Assembly: GCF_003151255.1 (NCBI RefSeq)
Contig: NZ_CP029481.1
Location: 1,178,001 to 1,242,000, forward strand
Length of the DNA stretch: 64,000 nt
Direction of reading: 5' to 3'
Source: Microvirga sp. 17 mud 1-3
GTDB lineage: Bacteria; Pseudomonadota; Alphaproteobacteria; Rhizobiales; Beijerinckiaceae
A program made the position numbers and the translations under genes. The notes under the pieces are model-generated. The model was not told the origin of the DNA, did not search any database, and worked only from the letters and a program-made list of their open reading frames with translations. Below are positions 1 to 8,777 of the stretch, piece after piece; position 1 is the stretch's first letter; every line of letters begins with the position of its first letter.

Positions 1-2
1 CC

Positions 3-608
3 GAGAGTGGCGCTTCGATCCTCGGCTTCGCGGCCGGGCTCGCGACCTTCCTGGCCGCCCTCGCGGCCCCGCGACTGGTGACCCGGCTTGCGGCGGTCGC
101 GTTCGTGGTGCTGACGGTCGCTGCTCCGTTCCTCGGGCAGATCGCTGACCGCGCCATCCCCGCAGGCGTCCACCAGAGGCTCGCGGACGATCATTCCCGC
201 GATCGGGTCGATATCTGGCTCAGCTTCGGAGAGGCCATCCGCCGCCAGCCGCTGCTCGGGGGCGGTTTCGGTGTCAGCCCGCGCATGCGCGACACGGCCG
301 TGGCCGAGCGGGTGCCGAGCGAGGACGAGACCCTTCTCGCCGTCGGTCATCCCCACAATACGCTGCTCCAGGTCTGGGCCGAGCTCGGCGGCGTGGGGGC
401 ATTTCTGGCCCTGGCGACGATCCTTCTGCTCCTGCGCACCATTGCGCGGCAGGAGCGCCTTGTCGCAGCCGCATCCCTGGCGCTCCTCGGCAGCGCGACG
501 GCGGTGGCGCTCGTCGGCCATGGGGCCTGGCAGGGATGGTGGGCGGCATCCCTGGGAGCCGCTATCGTATGGATTCTGGCCGCGCGCCGGACGGAACGGG
601 AGACTTGA
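3..608 (+). CDS. O-antigen ligase-like (Wzy/WaaL) membrane protein, C-terminal part
   Basis: The reading frame is open from the left edge, so the gene begins outside the window. About 200 C-terminal residues are visible. They contain several hydrophobic spans (near GFAAGLATFLAALAA, AAVAFVVLTVAAPFLG, GAFLALATILLLL and two after it) and the motif HPHNTLLQVWAELGGVGA, which is typical of the periplasmic loop of O-antigen ligases and polymerases. Such proteins act in the inner membrane on polyprenyl-linked sugars. The stop lies 2 bases before the start of glutathione reductase, so the two may be co-transcribed. The family call is good; ligase versus polymerase cannot be decided from a fragment. 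Confidence 0.75.
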   Translation, partial: ESGASILGFAAGLATFLAALAAPRLVTRLAAVAFVVLTVAAPFLGQIADRAIPAGVHQRLADDHSRDRVDIWLSFGEAIRRQPLLGGGFGVSPRMRDTAVAERVPSEDETLLAVGHPHNTLLQVWAELGGVGAFLALATILLLLRTIARQERLVAAASLALLGSATAVALVGHGAWQGWWAASLGAAIVWILAARRTERET

Positions 609-610
609 CC

Positions 611-1996
611 ATGAGCGATTTCGACGTCGATCTGTTCGTCATCGGTGCAGGATCCGGCGGCGTGCGCGCTGCGCGGATCGCGGCGAGCTACGGTGCGCGG
701 GTCATGATCGCCGAGGAGTACCGGGTCGGCGGGACCTGCGTGATCCGCGGCTGCGTGCCCAAGAAGCTCATGGTCTATGCGGGCCGTTTCGTGGACGAGT
801 TCGAGGAGGCGGCTGGCTTCGGCTGGACGCTTCCGGAGCCGCGCTTCGACTGGAACACCCTCATGACCAACCTGCACAGGGAGGTTGACCGCCTGGAGGG
901 CATCTACCGGGCCAACCTGGAGAAGGCCGGGGTCGAGATCGTGGACAGCCGTGCCGTGATCGTGGACCCGCACACGGTGCGCATCCTCAAGACCGGGCAG
1001 GAAATCCGCGCCCGCTATATCCTTTTGGCAGTCGGCGCCCACCCGGTCATGGAGCCGGCGATCCCCGGTGGCGAACTCGGCATCACGTCCAACGAGGTGT
1101 TTCATCTGAAGGAGCTGCCGCGGCGCATCATCGTGGTCGGCGCGGGCTATATCGCGGTGGAATTCGCCGGGATCTTCGCCGGTCTGGGCAGCGAGGTCAC
1201 GCTCGTCCACCGGGGCGACAAGCTCCTGCGCGGGTTCGACGAGGACGTGCGCGACGCTCTCGCGGAAGCCTATCGCGGCCGCGGCATCACGCTCGCCCTG
1301 GAGCGGACGATCCATCGCCTCGACAAGCGGCCCGACGGCATTGCCGCGACCCTAAGCGACGGGACCGTGCTGATGGCCGACCAGGTCCTTGTCGCCACCG
1401 GGCGCCGCCCGAACACCTCCAATCTCGGCCTGGAGCAGGTCGGCGTGAGCATCGACGAGGTCGGCGCGGTCATCGTCGACGGCTATTCGCAGACGGTCAT
1501 TCCGTCCATCTACGCGGTGGGCGACGTGACGAACCGTGCGAATCTTACGCCGGTCGCGATCCGCGAGGGGCACGCTTTCGCCGACACGGTCTTCGGCGAC
1601 AAGCCGACCATGGTGGACCACGAGCTGATCCCGACGGCAGTCTTCTCGACCCCCGAGATCGGCGTCATCGGCTGCAGCGAAGCGGCCGCGCGGGCGCGCT
1701 GCGGCGAGGTCGATATCTACAAGACCTCATTCCGCCCCATGAAGGCGACGGTCTCGGGCAGCGCCGAGCGGGTGCTGATGAAGCTCGTGGTCGAGAAGGC
1801 GACCGACAAGGTGGTGGGTGTGCACATCATGGCGCATGACGCAGGCGAGATGATCCAGCTCGCCGGCATCGCCGTCACCATGGGCGCCACCAAGGCCGAT
1901 TTCGACCGCACCATCGCGGTCCACCCCACGGCTGCGGAGGAACTCGTGACCATGCGCACGCCCTTCGTGGTGAAGAAGCCGGTGGCGGTGGGGTAG
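611..1996 (+). CDS. gor: Glutathione-disulfide reductase
   Basis: A 461-residue flavoprotein that reduces glutathione disulfide with NADPH in the cytoplasm. The FAD motif GAGSGG is at residues 12-17. The redox-active pair is Cys43 and Cys48 in GGTCVIRGCVPKK. A second Rossmann motif (VVGAGYIAVEFAGIF) is followed by HRGDKLLRGFD, whose basic residues fit the NADPH 2'-phosphate pocket of glutathione reductases rather than the NAD site of lipoamide dehydrogenase. The catalytic dimer-interface His is His438 in HPTAAEE. Length matches the family. The ATG at 611 was preferred to an upstream in-frame start at 536 because homologues begin just before the FAD motif. Confidence 0.95.
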   Translation: MSDFDVDLFVIGAGSGGVRAARIAASYGARVMIAEEYRVGGTCVIRGCVPKKLMVYAGRFVDEFEEAAGFGWTLPEPRFDWNTLMTNLHREVDRLEGIYRANLEKAGVEIVDSRAVIVDPHTVRILKTGQEIRARYILLAVGAHPVMEPAIPGGELGITSNEVFHLKELPRRIIVVGAGYIAVEFAGIFAGLGSEVTLVHRGDKLLRGFDEDVRDALAEAYRGRGITLALERTIHRLDKRPDGIAATLSDGTVLMADQVLVATGRRPNTSNLGLEQVGVSIDEVGAVIVDGYSQTVIPSIYAVGDVTNRANLTPVAIREGHAFADTVFGDKPTMVDHELIPTAVFSTPEIGVIGCSEAAARARCGEVDIYKTSFRPMKATVSGSAERVLMKLVVEKATDKVVGVHIMAHDAGEMIQLAGIAVTMGATKADFDRTIAVHPTAAEELVTMRTPFVVKKPVAVG

Positions 1997-2087
1997 GGCG
2001 GCAACGGAATTGTGATCCGGGATAGGCGCGTCCTGTCCCGCTTCATGCCCTAGATGGCTTCGGCATTGCGACGATGGGGAAAGTTCC

Positions 2088-2804
2088 ATGCGCCTTGCCG
2101 TCACGAGCCTTCTTGCCCTGGGTCTGCTGACCGGTGCCTTACGGGCCGAACCTGTCGATCTCGAACTTGTCTTCGCGGCCGACGGCTCCGGCTCGATCGA
2201 CAACGATGAGCTGCGCCTCCAGCGGCAGGGCTGGGCGGATGCGCTGACGAGCAAGGACGTGCTCGACGGCATCCGGAACGGCCCCATCGGGGCGATCGCG
2301 GTAGCCTTCATGGAATGGGGAGGGCCGAGTTCGCAGGTTCTCGTCGTCGACTGGCACGTGATCCGCGATGCCGCGAGTGCGAAGGTCTTCGCCGAGAAGC
2401 TCGTGAGCGCGCCGCGAGGCGCTACCGGCTACAACTCGATCTCCAACGCGATCGATTTTTCCGTGCGCCTTGTCGAGGACAATGCCCATGAGGGTACCCG
2501 CAAGGTCATCGACGTATCTGGCGACGGCCCCAACATGAACGGACGGCCCCTAGCGGCGGCTCGGGCGGAGGCGCTGGCCAAGGGCTTCACCATCAATGCC
2601 CTGTCGATCCGCCGTCCGGGCGGGCGGCCGGGTGGCCCTGGCGGCATGGCGCTGGAGGATTACTATGCCCAGAACGTCATCGGCGGCCCGGGTGCCTTCG
2701 TGGAGATCGCCGACGAGATGCGGCCCTTCGCGGTGGCGGCCCGGCGCAAGCTGCTGACGGAGGTCGCAGGTCACGAGCCACGGGTCCGCTTCACGGAGCG
2801 CTGA
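2088..2804 (+). CDS. DUF1194 domain protein, von Willebrand factor A-like, exported
   Basis: A 238-residue protein with an N-terminal signal peptide (roughly residues 1-20, ending near LRAEPVDL). The mature part starts with a VWA-like strand carrying a metal-site signature, DGSGSIDNDE, and continues through a conserved block around AVAFMEWGG and DVSGDGPN, which are hallmarks of DUF1194. No biochemical role is established for this family; metal-dependent binding in the periplasm is an inference from the VWA fold. A purine-rich ribosome site (GGGGAAAG) precedes the ATG. It converges on murJ with only 4 bases between the stops. Confidence 0.8.
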   Translation: MRLAVTSLLALGLLTGALRAEPVDLELVFAADGSGSIDNDELRLQRQGWADALTSKDVLDGIRNGPIGAIAVAFMEWGGPSSQVLVVDWHVIRDAASAKVFAEKLVSAPRGATGYNSISNAIDFSVRLVEDNAHEGTRKVIDVSGDGPNMNGRPLAAARAEALAKGFTINALSIRRPGGRPGGPGGMALEDYYAQNVIGGPGAFVEIADEMRPFAVAARRKLLTEVAGHEPRVRFTER

Positions 2805-2808
2805 TCCC

Positions 2809-4335
2809 TCAGCGCCGCGCCAGGCGCACGCCGAAAACCTTCATGCCGCCAAGCAGTACGACGCCGTAGAGTATGGCCCCAGAGGCCCCGAGGACGGCCA
2901 GCAGCGTCTCGCTGCGCCAGGCCGGAAGGGTGTTGGTCCAGCTCGAAAGGGGCGCGGGGGCGAGCCATGCGAAGGCCCCCAGGGCCAGGCTCGCGAACAC
3001 CACGGCGATGCAGGTGCGCAGCAGGCCTTTGCTTGGGTCGTTCCAGCCGCGCCGATGGGCGAGGATGAAGAGCAGGATCAGGTTGATCCAGACGCCGAGC
3101 GCAGTGCCAAGCGCCAGGCCGACCACCCCGAAGGGTCCCATCAGGACGATCTTCAGGAGCACGTTGGCTGCCACAGCCGTGAGCGAGGCATAGAGCGGAG
3201 TCAGCGTGTCCGAGCGGGCATAGAAGCTCGCGAGCGCCGAGCGGATCAGCACGGCGGCGGGCAGGCCGACCGAGTAGGCCGCGAGCGCCGCGCCTGCGCG
3301 GGCGGCAGCCTCCGCGTCGAAGGCGCCGCGCTGGAACAGGGCCGTCATGATCAGGTCCGGCATGGCCACGAAGGCCACGAGGAAGGGCGCCGCGAGGGCA
3401 AGGGTCAGCCCGACCGCCCGGTTCTGTGCCGCATGGGCGCCTGCCACGTCGCCGCCTGCGATGCGGCGGCTCATTTCCGGCAGAAGCACCGTGCCGGCCG
3501 CGATCCCGATGACCCCGAGGGGAAGCTGGTAGATGCGGTCCGCATAATAGAGCGACGACACCGCACCGGTTGGCAGGAAGGACGCGATGATCGTGTCGGC
3601 GAAAATGGCGATCTGCACGCCGGCCGAGCCGATCACCGCGGGGCCGAGCGTCTTGAAGAAGGACCGCATGGCCGGATCGGAGCGGGGTGTCGCGAGCGTG
3701 GGCGCAATGCGCTTGCGCTGGGCATCCCACCAGACGAGGCCGAGCTGGAGCACGCCCGAGACGGTGACGCCCCAGGCGGCCGCATGGCCCGCATTCGGAA
3801 ATAGGAAGGCAAGCGCCAGCGCGACGATCAGCGAGAGGTTGAGCAGGACCGGGGAGGCGGCCGCCACGGCGAAACGCTCATGGGCGTTGAGGATCGCCGA
3901 GAGGATCGTCACGAGCGTGATGAAGAGAAGATACGGGAAGGTGATGCGCGTCAGCGTCACCGCAAGGTCGAACTTTGCCGGCTCGTCCGTGAAGCCCGGG
4001 GCGAGCAGGTTCACCACCACCGGCATGGCCAGGAAAGCCAACCCGAGCAGTGCGACCTGCACGATCAGCATCAGCGTGGTGATGCGGCTCGCAAACGAGC
4101 GGGCCTTGTCCTCGCCCTCCTTCTCCAGCACCTGCGCGTAGGTGGGCAGGAAGGCATTGTTGAAAGCGCCCTCGCTGAAGATCTGGCGGAAGTTGTTGGG
4201 GATCTTGAAGGCCACCACGAAGGCGTCCGCGACAGGCCCTGTGCCCATCACGGCGGCGATGACCACGTCCCGGATGAAGCCGGTGAGGCGGGAGACGAGA
4301 GTCCAGCCCCCAACAGAGAGGATCTTCCTGAACAT
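2809..4335 (-). CDS. murJ: Lipid II flippase MurJ (MviN family)
   Basis: A 508-residue polytopic membrane protein, the usual length for MurJ, which moves lipid II across the inner membrane for peptidoglycan synthesis. The N-terminus (WTLVSRLTGFIRDVVIAAVM) and the following VADAFVVAFKIPNNFRQIFS carry the family's conserved Arg and the PN-R-F signature, and about 14 hydrophobic spans follow. The start is 3 bases from the stop of the upstream glycosyltransferase, so the two are probably one operon. In many alphaproteobacteria murJ has other neighbours, so the pairing with a polyprenyl-phosphate sugar transferase is worth noting. Confidence 0.95.
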   Translation of the reverse strand: MFRKILSVGGWTLVSRLTGFIRDVVIAAVMGTGPVADAFVVAFKIPNNFRQIFSEGAFNNAFLPTYAQVLEKEGEDKARSFASRITTLMLIVQVALLGLAFLAMPVVVNLLAPGFTDEPAKFDLAVTLTRITFPYLLFITLVTILSAILNAHERFAVAAASPVLLNLSLIVALALAFLFPNAGHAAAWGVTVSGVLQLGLVWWDAQRKRIAPTLATPRSDPAMRSFFKTLGPAVIGSAGVQIAIFADTIIASFLPTGAVSSLYYADRIYQLPLGVIGIAAGTVLLPEMSRRIAGGDVAGAHAAQNRAVGLTLALAAPFLVAFVAMPDLIMTALFQRGAFDAEAAARAGAALAAYSVGLPAAVLIRSALASFYARSDTLTPLYASLTAVAANVLLKIVLMGPFGVVGLALGTALGVWINLILLFILAHRRGWNDPSKGLLRTCIAVVFASLALGAFAWLAPAPLSSWTNTLPAWRSETLLAVLGASGAILYGVVLLGGMKVFGVRLARR

Positions 4336-4338
4336 GGG

Positions 4339-5325
4339 TCAGGCCCGGCGCAGCCGGGGATCGTCCCGGACGAGGCTCGTGCTGACCTCCGCGGCACCGC
4401 CCACCCGCTCCTGGACCACATAGAGCGGCCGCCTCTTCACCTCCGCGAAGATGCGACCCACATATTCTCCGATGATGCCGAGCGACATGAGCTGGATGCC
4501 GGAAAAGAACATGACGGAGACGATCAGGCTCGGGAAGCCCGGCAGGTCGGTGCCGAACAGGAGGGTGCGGATCAGGAAGTAAATGGCCGTTGCAATGGAC
4601 AGGAACGAGATCAGGAAGCCCAGATAGGTCCAGACCCTGAGCGGCACGGTCGAAAAGGCCGCGATGCCGTCGAAGGCGAAGCGGAAGAGCTTGCGGAAGC
4701 TCCACTTGGTGAGGCCATGCAGGCGCTCCTCCACGACGAAGGGCACGCCGGTGCTCTTGAAGCCGATCCAGGCATAGAGGCCCTTCGAGAAGCGGGCCTT
4801 CTCGCCAAGGGTCTGCAGCACCTCGACGCCCTTGCGGTCGATGAGCCGGAAATCGCCCGCGCCTTCCGGCAGGCCGATTTCGCCGAAGCGGGCGAAGAGG
4901 CGATAGAACAGATGAGCGAAGCCGCGCTTCACTCGGGTCTCGTCGGAGCGGTCGGTCCGCTGGCCGTAGACCATGAGGTAGCCTTCCTTCCAGCGCTCGA
5001 CGAAGGTCTCGATCATCTCCGGCGGGTGCTGAAGATCGGCATCCATGATGATCGTGGCGTCGCCCCGGGCATGGTCGAGACCGGCCGCGATGGCGATCTC
5101 CTTGCCGAAATTGCGGCTGAACGAGATGGCTCCGATGCGCGGTTCGGTCAGGCTGAGGGCCTTGATGCGCGGGAGGGTATCATCCCGGCTGCCGTCGTCG
5201 ACGAAGATGATTTCCCAAAGGGAAGTGATCCGGTTCAGGACGGGCAGGAGCCGTGCGCACAAAGGCGCGATGTTGGCGCTCTCGTTATGGACCGGGATGA
5301 TGACGCTGAGTTCAGGCGACGCCAC
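4339..5325 (-). CDS. Polyprenyl-phosphate glycosyltransferase, family 2 (ArnC/GtrB/DPM1-like)
   Basis: A 328-residue GT2 enzyme. The N-terminal GT-A domain begins SVIIPVHNESANI and carries IIFVDDGSRDDT and the metal-binding IIMDADLQHPPE. The C-terminal part has two transmembrane helices (near YLGFLISFLSIATAIYFLI and LIVSVMFFSGIQLMSLGII) and ends GEYVGRIFAEVKRRPLYVV, the layout of enzymes that load a sugar onto undecaprenyl or dolichyl phosphate. I chose the GTG at 5325 because AAGGAAG lies at a good distance upstream and the GT-A strand starts directly after; the frame is open further upstream to 5637 without support. It precedes murJ and is divergent from a YdjC-type deacetylase. The sugar is unknown. 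Confidence 0.85.
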   Translation of the reverse strand: MASPELSVIIPVHNESANIAPLCARLLPVLNRITSLWEIIFVDDGSRDDTLPRIKALSLTEPRIGAISFSRNFGKEIAIAAGLDHARGDATIIMDADLQHPPEMIETFVERWKEGYLMVYGQRTDRSDETRVKRGFAHLFYRLFARFGEIGLPEGAGDFRLIDRKGVEVLQTLGEKARFSKGLYAWIGFKSTGVPFVVEERLHGLTKWSFRKLFRFAFDGIAAFSTVPLRVWTYLGFLISFLSIATAIYFLIRTLLFGTDLPGFPSLIVSVMFFSGIQLMSLGIIGEYVGRIFAEVKRRPLYVVQERVGGAAEVSTSLVRDDPRLRRA

Positions 5326-5434
5326 AAATTCTTCCTTCGACCGGAGGTCCCTTCGACCCGGGCCGCATTGAGACCCGAGTTTTCTGTTCAGCTCAAGAGG
5401 GATAGGGTGCGGCATAGCCGATTTTGAGGTGAGA

Positions 5435-6304
5435 ATGAGCCCGCAGCGCCAGGTAGTGCTTTGTGCCGACGATTTCGGCCTGACCGACGGGGTGAGCCGG
5501 GGCATTCTCGACCTGGCGGAGCGCGGCCGTCTTTCGGCCACGAGCGCCATGACCAACATGCCCGGCTGGCGCCGGGCCGCGCCGGAGCTCGGCCCTTTCG
5601 TGGGGCGGATCGGGATCGGCCTGCATCTCAACCTCACGGTCGGGGTGCCGATCCAGCCGATGCCTCATCTGGCCCCGAGCGGGACCTTTCTGCCCCTCGG
5701 GGCCCTCCTCTCCAATGCCCTGCGCAGGCGGCTGTCCGTGGACGAGATTCGGGAGGAGATCTCCCGCCAGATCGTAGCCTTCGAGGCGGTGCATGGAGTG
5801 GCGCCCGATTTCGTCGACGGGCACCAGCATGTCCATGTGTTGCCGCTGGTGCGCCAGGCCCTGTTCTCGGCCCTGACCGAGAGGGGCTATGCGGGCCGGG
5901 TCTGGCTTCGTGATCCGTCCGACCGGATGACCTCGATCCTGCGGCGGCCGGTGAGCCGCGGCAAGGCGCTGATCGTCAAGGCGCTGGCCAGGGGCTTCCG
6001 GGAGCAGGCCCGCGCGGCGGGATTCCGCACGAATGAAGGATTTTCGGGCTTCTCGCCCCTCGACATGTCGGTGCCGGCCCAAAGAGTCTTCGCCACGGCC
6101 TTCACCAATCTGGGGCCGAGACCCGTGGTGATGTGTCACCCAGGCTATGTGGACGATGAGCTGCGCAGCCTCGATCCGGCCGTCGAGAGCCGGCCCGCAG
6201 AGCTGGCCTACCTGCAATCGGACGCCTTCGCGGAGCTCCTTGCGGAGCGGGACGTCACCTTAAGCGCCGCGCCCGCTCCCATGGTCCAGGCCCGGCCGGC
6301 TTAA
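5435..6304 (+). CDS. YdjC/ChbG/HpnK-family carbohydrate deacetylase
   Basis: A 289-residue protein of the YdjC family, metal-dependent deacetylases acting on N-acetylated sugars. Visible motifs are the metal/catalytic ADDFGLTDG (Asp12-Asp13), TSAMTNMPGW, GIGLHLNLT and DGHQHVHVLP, with the His pair expected to bind the metal. No signal peptide is seen. The ATG at 5435 has GAGGTG just upstream; a GTG two codons earlier is also possible. It diverges from the polyprenyl-phosphate glycosyltransferase across about 110 bases. Family members include HpnK (hopanoid glucosamine), ChbG (chitobiose) and NaxD (undecaprenyl-phosphate galactosamine); the neighbour favours a NaxD-like lipid-linked substrate, which is inference. 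Confidence 0.8.
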   Translation: MSPQRQVVLCADDFGLTDGVSRGILDLAERGRLSATSAMTNMPGWRRAAPELGPFVGRIGIGLHLNLTVGVPIQPMPHLAPSGTFLPLGALLSNALRRRLSVDEIREEISRQIVAFEAVHGVAPDFVDGHQHVHVLPLVRQALFSALTERGYAGRVWLRDPSDRMTSILRRPVSRGKALIVKALARGFREQARAAGFRTNEGFSGFSPLDMSVPAQRVFATAFTNLGPRPVVMCHPGYVDDELRSLDPAVESRPAELAYLQSDAFAELLAERDVTLSAAPAPMVQARPA

Positions 6305-6316
6305 GAGTGACGCGGC

Positions 6317-8137
6317 TTAGCCGATGGGGCGGGTCGCCTGCTCCAGCCAAGCCCGCGTCTCGCCTTCCAGGTGCGGACCGATCTTCTCCCGAACCTCGGC
6401 ATGGTAGCCGTCGAGCCAGGCAATTTCGTCCGACGTGAGGAGGGCCGGTTCCACGAGGCGCAGGTCGATGGGCGAGAAGGTCAGGGTCTCGAAGCCCAGC
6501 ATCTCCCGGTCGCCTCCGGGGATGGTCCGGGGCTCCACGAGGATCAGGTTCTCGATCCGGATGCCGTATTCGCCTGGCTTATAGAAGCCCGGCTCGTTGG
6601 ACAGCATCATCCCGGCCTCAAGAGGCGTCGTGCCCGTCTTGGCGATGCGCTGCGGCCCTTCATGTACCGAGAGATAGCTGCCGATGCCGTGGCCGGTGCC
6701 ATGGTCGAAATCGAGGCCGGCCTCCCAGAGCGGCTGGCGCGCGAAGGCATCGATCTGGGCGCCGCTCGTGCCCTTCGGGAAGACGCAGCGCGCAATGGCG
6801 ATATGGCCCTTGAGCACCCGGGTGAAGCGGTCCTTCATCTCGGAGCTGGGTTCGCCCACGACGATCGTGCGCGTGATGTCCGTCGTGCCGTCCTCATATT
6901 GCGCGCCGGAATCGATGAGGAAGATCCCGTTCCGCTCGATGGGCCGGTTGCTCGTCCGGGTGACCCGGTAATGGGGCAGGGCCGCATTGGGGCCGGCGCC
7001 GGAGATCGACGGGAACGACACGTTCTTCAAAGCGCCCGTTTCCATCCGGAAGGCTTCCAGGGCCTCGACGGCGTCGATCTCCGTGAGGCTGCCCTTCGGG
7101 GCCTCCCGGTCGAGCCAGGCGAGGAAATGCGCGACCGCCACGCCGTCACGCAGATGGGCCGCGCGGGAGCCGGCGATCTCCGCCTGGTTCTTCACGGCCT
7201 TCATGAGAGCGATGGGGTCGGCGCCCACATCCACGGTTCCGCCGGCCGCCTCGATCCGCCGGATCAGCGCGACGGAGCCGGTCGCGGCGTCGATGCGGAC
7301 CTTATCGCTGCTCTGCCCGAGGGCATCGAGGCCCACGAGAAAGCTGGTGATGTCCACGAAATCCGCGAGATCGCCTACGGCGTCGCCGGCCTCGTTCGTC
7401 ATTTTCGCCCGGTCGAAGTACAGCTGCGCCCGCCCTTCCTTCGGGACGACCGCATAGCCGAGCGGAAGCGGCGTATGGCCTACGTCGCCGCCGCGCAGGT
7501 TGAAGGCCCAGGCGAGGTTGTGCGGATCGGAGATGACGAGGGCGTCGAGCTTGGCCTCGGCCATCTTCGCGCGCAGCCGCGCGAGCTTGGAGGCCGCGGT
7601 CTCGCCCGCATAATCGAGAGGGTGGGGCAACACAGGAGCCTGCGGCGGGGCGGGACGGTCGATCCAGATCACGTCGATCAGGTTCATGTCCACCGGCGCG
7701 AGCTTCGCCCCCGCACGGGCGGTCGCCTTCTCCAGGCGCTTGAGGCCGTCGCTGGTATGCAGCCACGGATCGTAGGCCAGGATCGCGCCCGCCGGGAGGC
7801 TGGCGGCGATCCAGTCCTCGACCGAGGTCTCGGCCAGGGGCACGGGGGTGATGACCGAGGTATCCACCTGCTCGGCCGCCTGCACGGTATAGCGCCCGTC
7901 CACCACGAGGGCGGCCTTGTCCTGAAGGATCACGGCGGTTCCGGCCGAGCCCGTGAAGCCCGTCAGCCAGGCCAGCCGCTCCGCGCTTTTCGGCACGTAT
8001 TCGCCCTGGTGCTCGTCGGCGCGCGGGACGATGAAGCCGTCATAGCCCCGGCGCGCCAACTCGGTGCGCAGCCTTGCGATCCGCTCCGGACCTTGAGCGG
8101 GAGAGGTGGAATCGTCGAAACTCTGGAAGCGGGCCAT
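6317..8137 (-). CDS. Xaa-Pro aminopeptidase (M24B, PepP-like, long eukaryotic-type form)
   Basis: A 606-residue aminopeptidase P that removes an N-terminal residue preceding proline. Two creatinase-like N-terminal domains come first (opening RIARLRTELARRGYDGFIVP). The C-terminal pita-bread domain shows the dimetal ligands: DSGAQYEDGTTDITRTI (two Asp), the His in GTGHGIGSYLSVHEGP, then NEPGFYKPGEYGIRIEN (Glu) and a final Glu in the same region. At about 600 residues it belongs to the long form shared with animal XPNPEP1 rather than the 440-residue PepP of enterobacteria. It converges with the deacetylase gene across 12 bases. Confidence 0.93.
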   Translation of the reverse strand: MARFQSFDDSTSPAQGPERIARLRTELARRGYDGFIVPRADEHQGEYVPKSAERLAWLTGFTGSAGTAVILQDKAALVVDGRYTVQAAEQVDTSVITPVPLAETSVEDWIAASLPAGAILAYDPWLHTSDGLKRLEKATARAGAKLAPVDMNLIDVIWIDRPAPPQAPVLPHPLDYAGETAASKLARLRAKMAEAKLDALVISDPHNLAWAFNLRGGDVGHTPLPLGYAVVPKEGRAQLYFDRAKMTNEAGDAVGDLADFVDITSFLVGLDALGQSSDKVRIDAATGSVALIRRIEAAGGTVDVGADPIALMKAVKNQAEIAGSRAAHLRDGVAVAHFLAWLDREAPKGSLTEIDAVEALEAFRMETGALKNVSFPSISGAGPNAALPHYRVTRTSNRPIERNGIFLIDSGAQYEDGTTDITRTIVVGEPSSEMKDRFTRVLKGHIAIARCVFPKGTSGAQIDAFARQPLWEAGLDFDHGTGHGIGSYLSVHEGPQRIAKTGTTPLEAGMMLSNEPGFYKPGEYGIRIENLILVEPRTIPGGDREMLGFETLTFSPIDLRLVEPALLTSDEIAWLDGYHAEVREKIGPHLEGETRAWLEQATRPIG

Positions 8138-8447
8138 GAGAGGGATAAACCGGTCTGGGAACTGAAGGGCGCCAAGCTAGAGCGCTTTGCGCCGCAACGG
8201 AACAGGTCGCGCACCGGAGAGAGCAGGATTTTTCACCGGAGGCGTATGCCGTCGGTTCGGGCGGAATGCCTGCTTTCCATGCGCCGGGTGCCTGTCAGGT
8301 GAACTTTTCCGTTTGTGAACTGCAAAGGGATCATGGCTCTCATGCCGTCCAGCCCACTCCTCAAAAAGGTCAGTTCTTCTTACCTATATGGCAACGACAT
8401 AATGAGGAACGTCGAAGGGTCATCGCACCACTTTGGGAGATGAGCCA
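8138..8447. other. Intergenic gap without a supported gene
   Basis: This gap separates the start of the aminopeptidase from a small ORF. I see no RNA gene or strong hairpin. A short AT-rich patch at about 8384-8403 (ctatatggcaacgacataat) could be the core of a promoter for the two small downstream ORFs. A frame open from 8266 lacks a ribosome site and was not accepted. Confidence 0.4.
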
Positions 8448-8651
8448 ATGTCAGCAGTCACTTTCGCGCCGATCGTATCGGGCGCTTCCCCGAATTCAGG
8501 TTTCGGGCTCCACGCGCGGCGCGTGATCGGGTCCCTGACAGCCGGCCGAGCCAGCGCCGCGGCCCGTCAGCTGCGCCCCTATGAGGCGGCTTTGCGTGAA
8601 ATATCCGCCCGCTACGGCGAGCCAGCCAATCGTCCGTCCGCAGAACGTTGA
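8448..8651 (+). CDS. Small hypothetical protein (67 residues)
   Basis: I do not recognise this protein. It starts at an ATG with GGGAGATGAG upstream and reads MSAVTFAPIVSGASPNSGFG, then a basic, alanine-rich helical stretch (ARRVIGSLTAGRASAAARQL) and a C-terminal tail rich in Pro and Arg. There is no signal peptide or membrane span. It is followed after 12 bases by a 37-codon ORF with a strong ribosome site, suggesting a bicistronic pair of small proteins. The initiation context supports translation. Confidence 0.5.
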   Translation: MSAVTFAPIVSGASPNSGFGLHARRVIGSLTAGRASAAARQLRPYEAALREISARYGEPANRPSAER

Positions 8652-8663
8652 GGAGAGAGAACC

Positions 8664-8777
8664 ATGATGATCGTCGCCATTCTGAAGGCCTTCAGAGCCG
8701 CCCGTGACGTCTGTGTCGAGGCCATGGTCCTGCGTCAGGCCCTGGCCCGGCGCTATCCGGACGTCGTGAGCGAGTAA
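8664..8777 (+). CDS. Very small hypothetical protein (37 residues)
   Basis: The ORF is preceded by AGGAGAGAGAACC, a near-perfect ribosome site with good spacing, which is the main argument that it is real. The product begins MMIVAILKAFRAARDVCVEA and is short, helical and amphipathic, with one Cys and mixed charge. No family is recognised. Its last 25 bases overlap the 3' end of the convergent prmA. A start at the next codon (8667) is equally possible. Confidence 0.5.
   Translation: MMIVAILKAFRAARDVCVEAMVLRQALARRYPDVVSE

Noticed and set aside
3880..5427. A 515-codon plus-strand frame across murJ and the glycosyltransferase
   Set aside because: Antisense to two well-recognised membrane proteins; His/Asp/Glu-rich shadow sequence.
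6371..8302. A 643-codon plus-strand frame across the aminopeptidase gene
   Set aside because: The minus strand carries a full M24B peptidase with all metal ligands; the plus frame lacks a ribosome site and motifs.
8266..8526. An 86-codon frame overlapping the small ORF at 8448
   Set aside because: No ribosome site, no motif, and it overlaps the better supported ORF in another frame.
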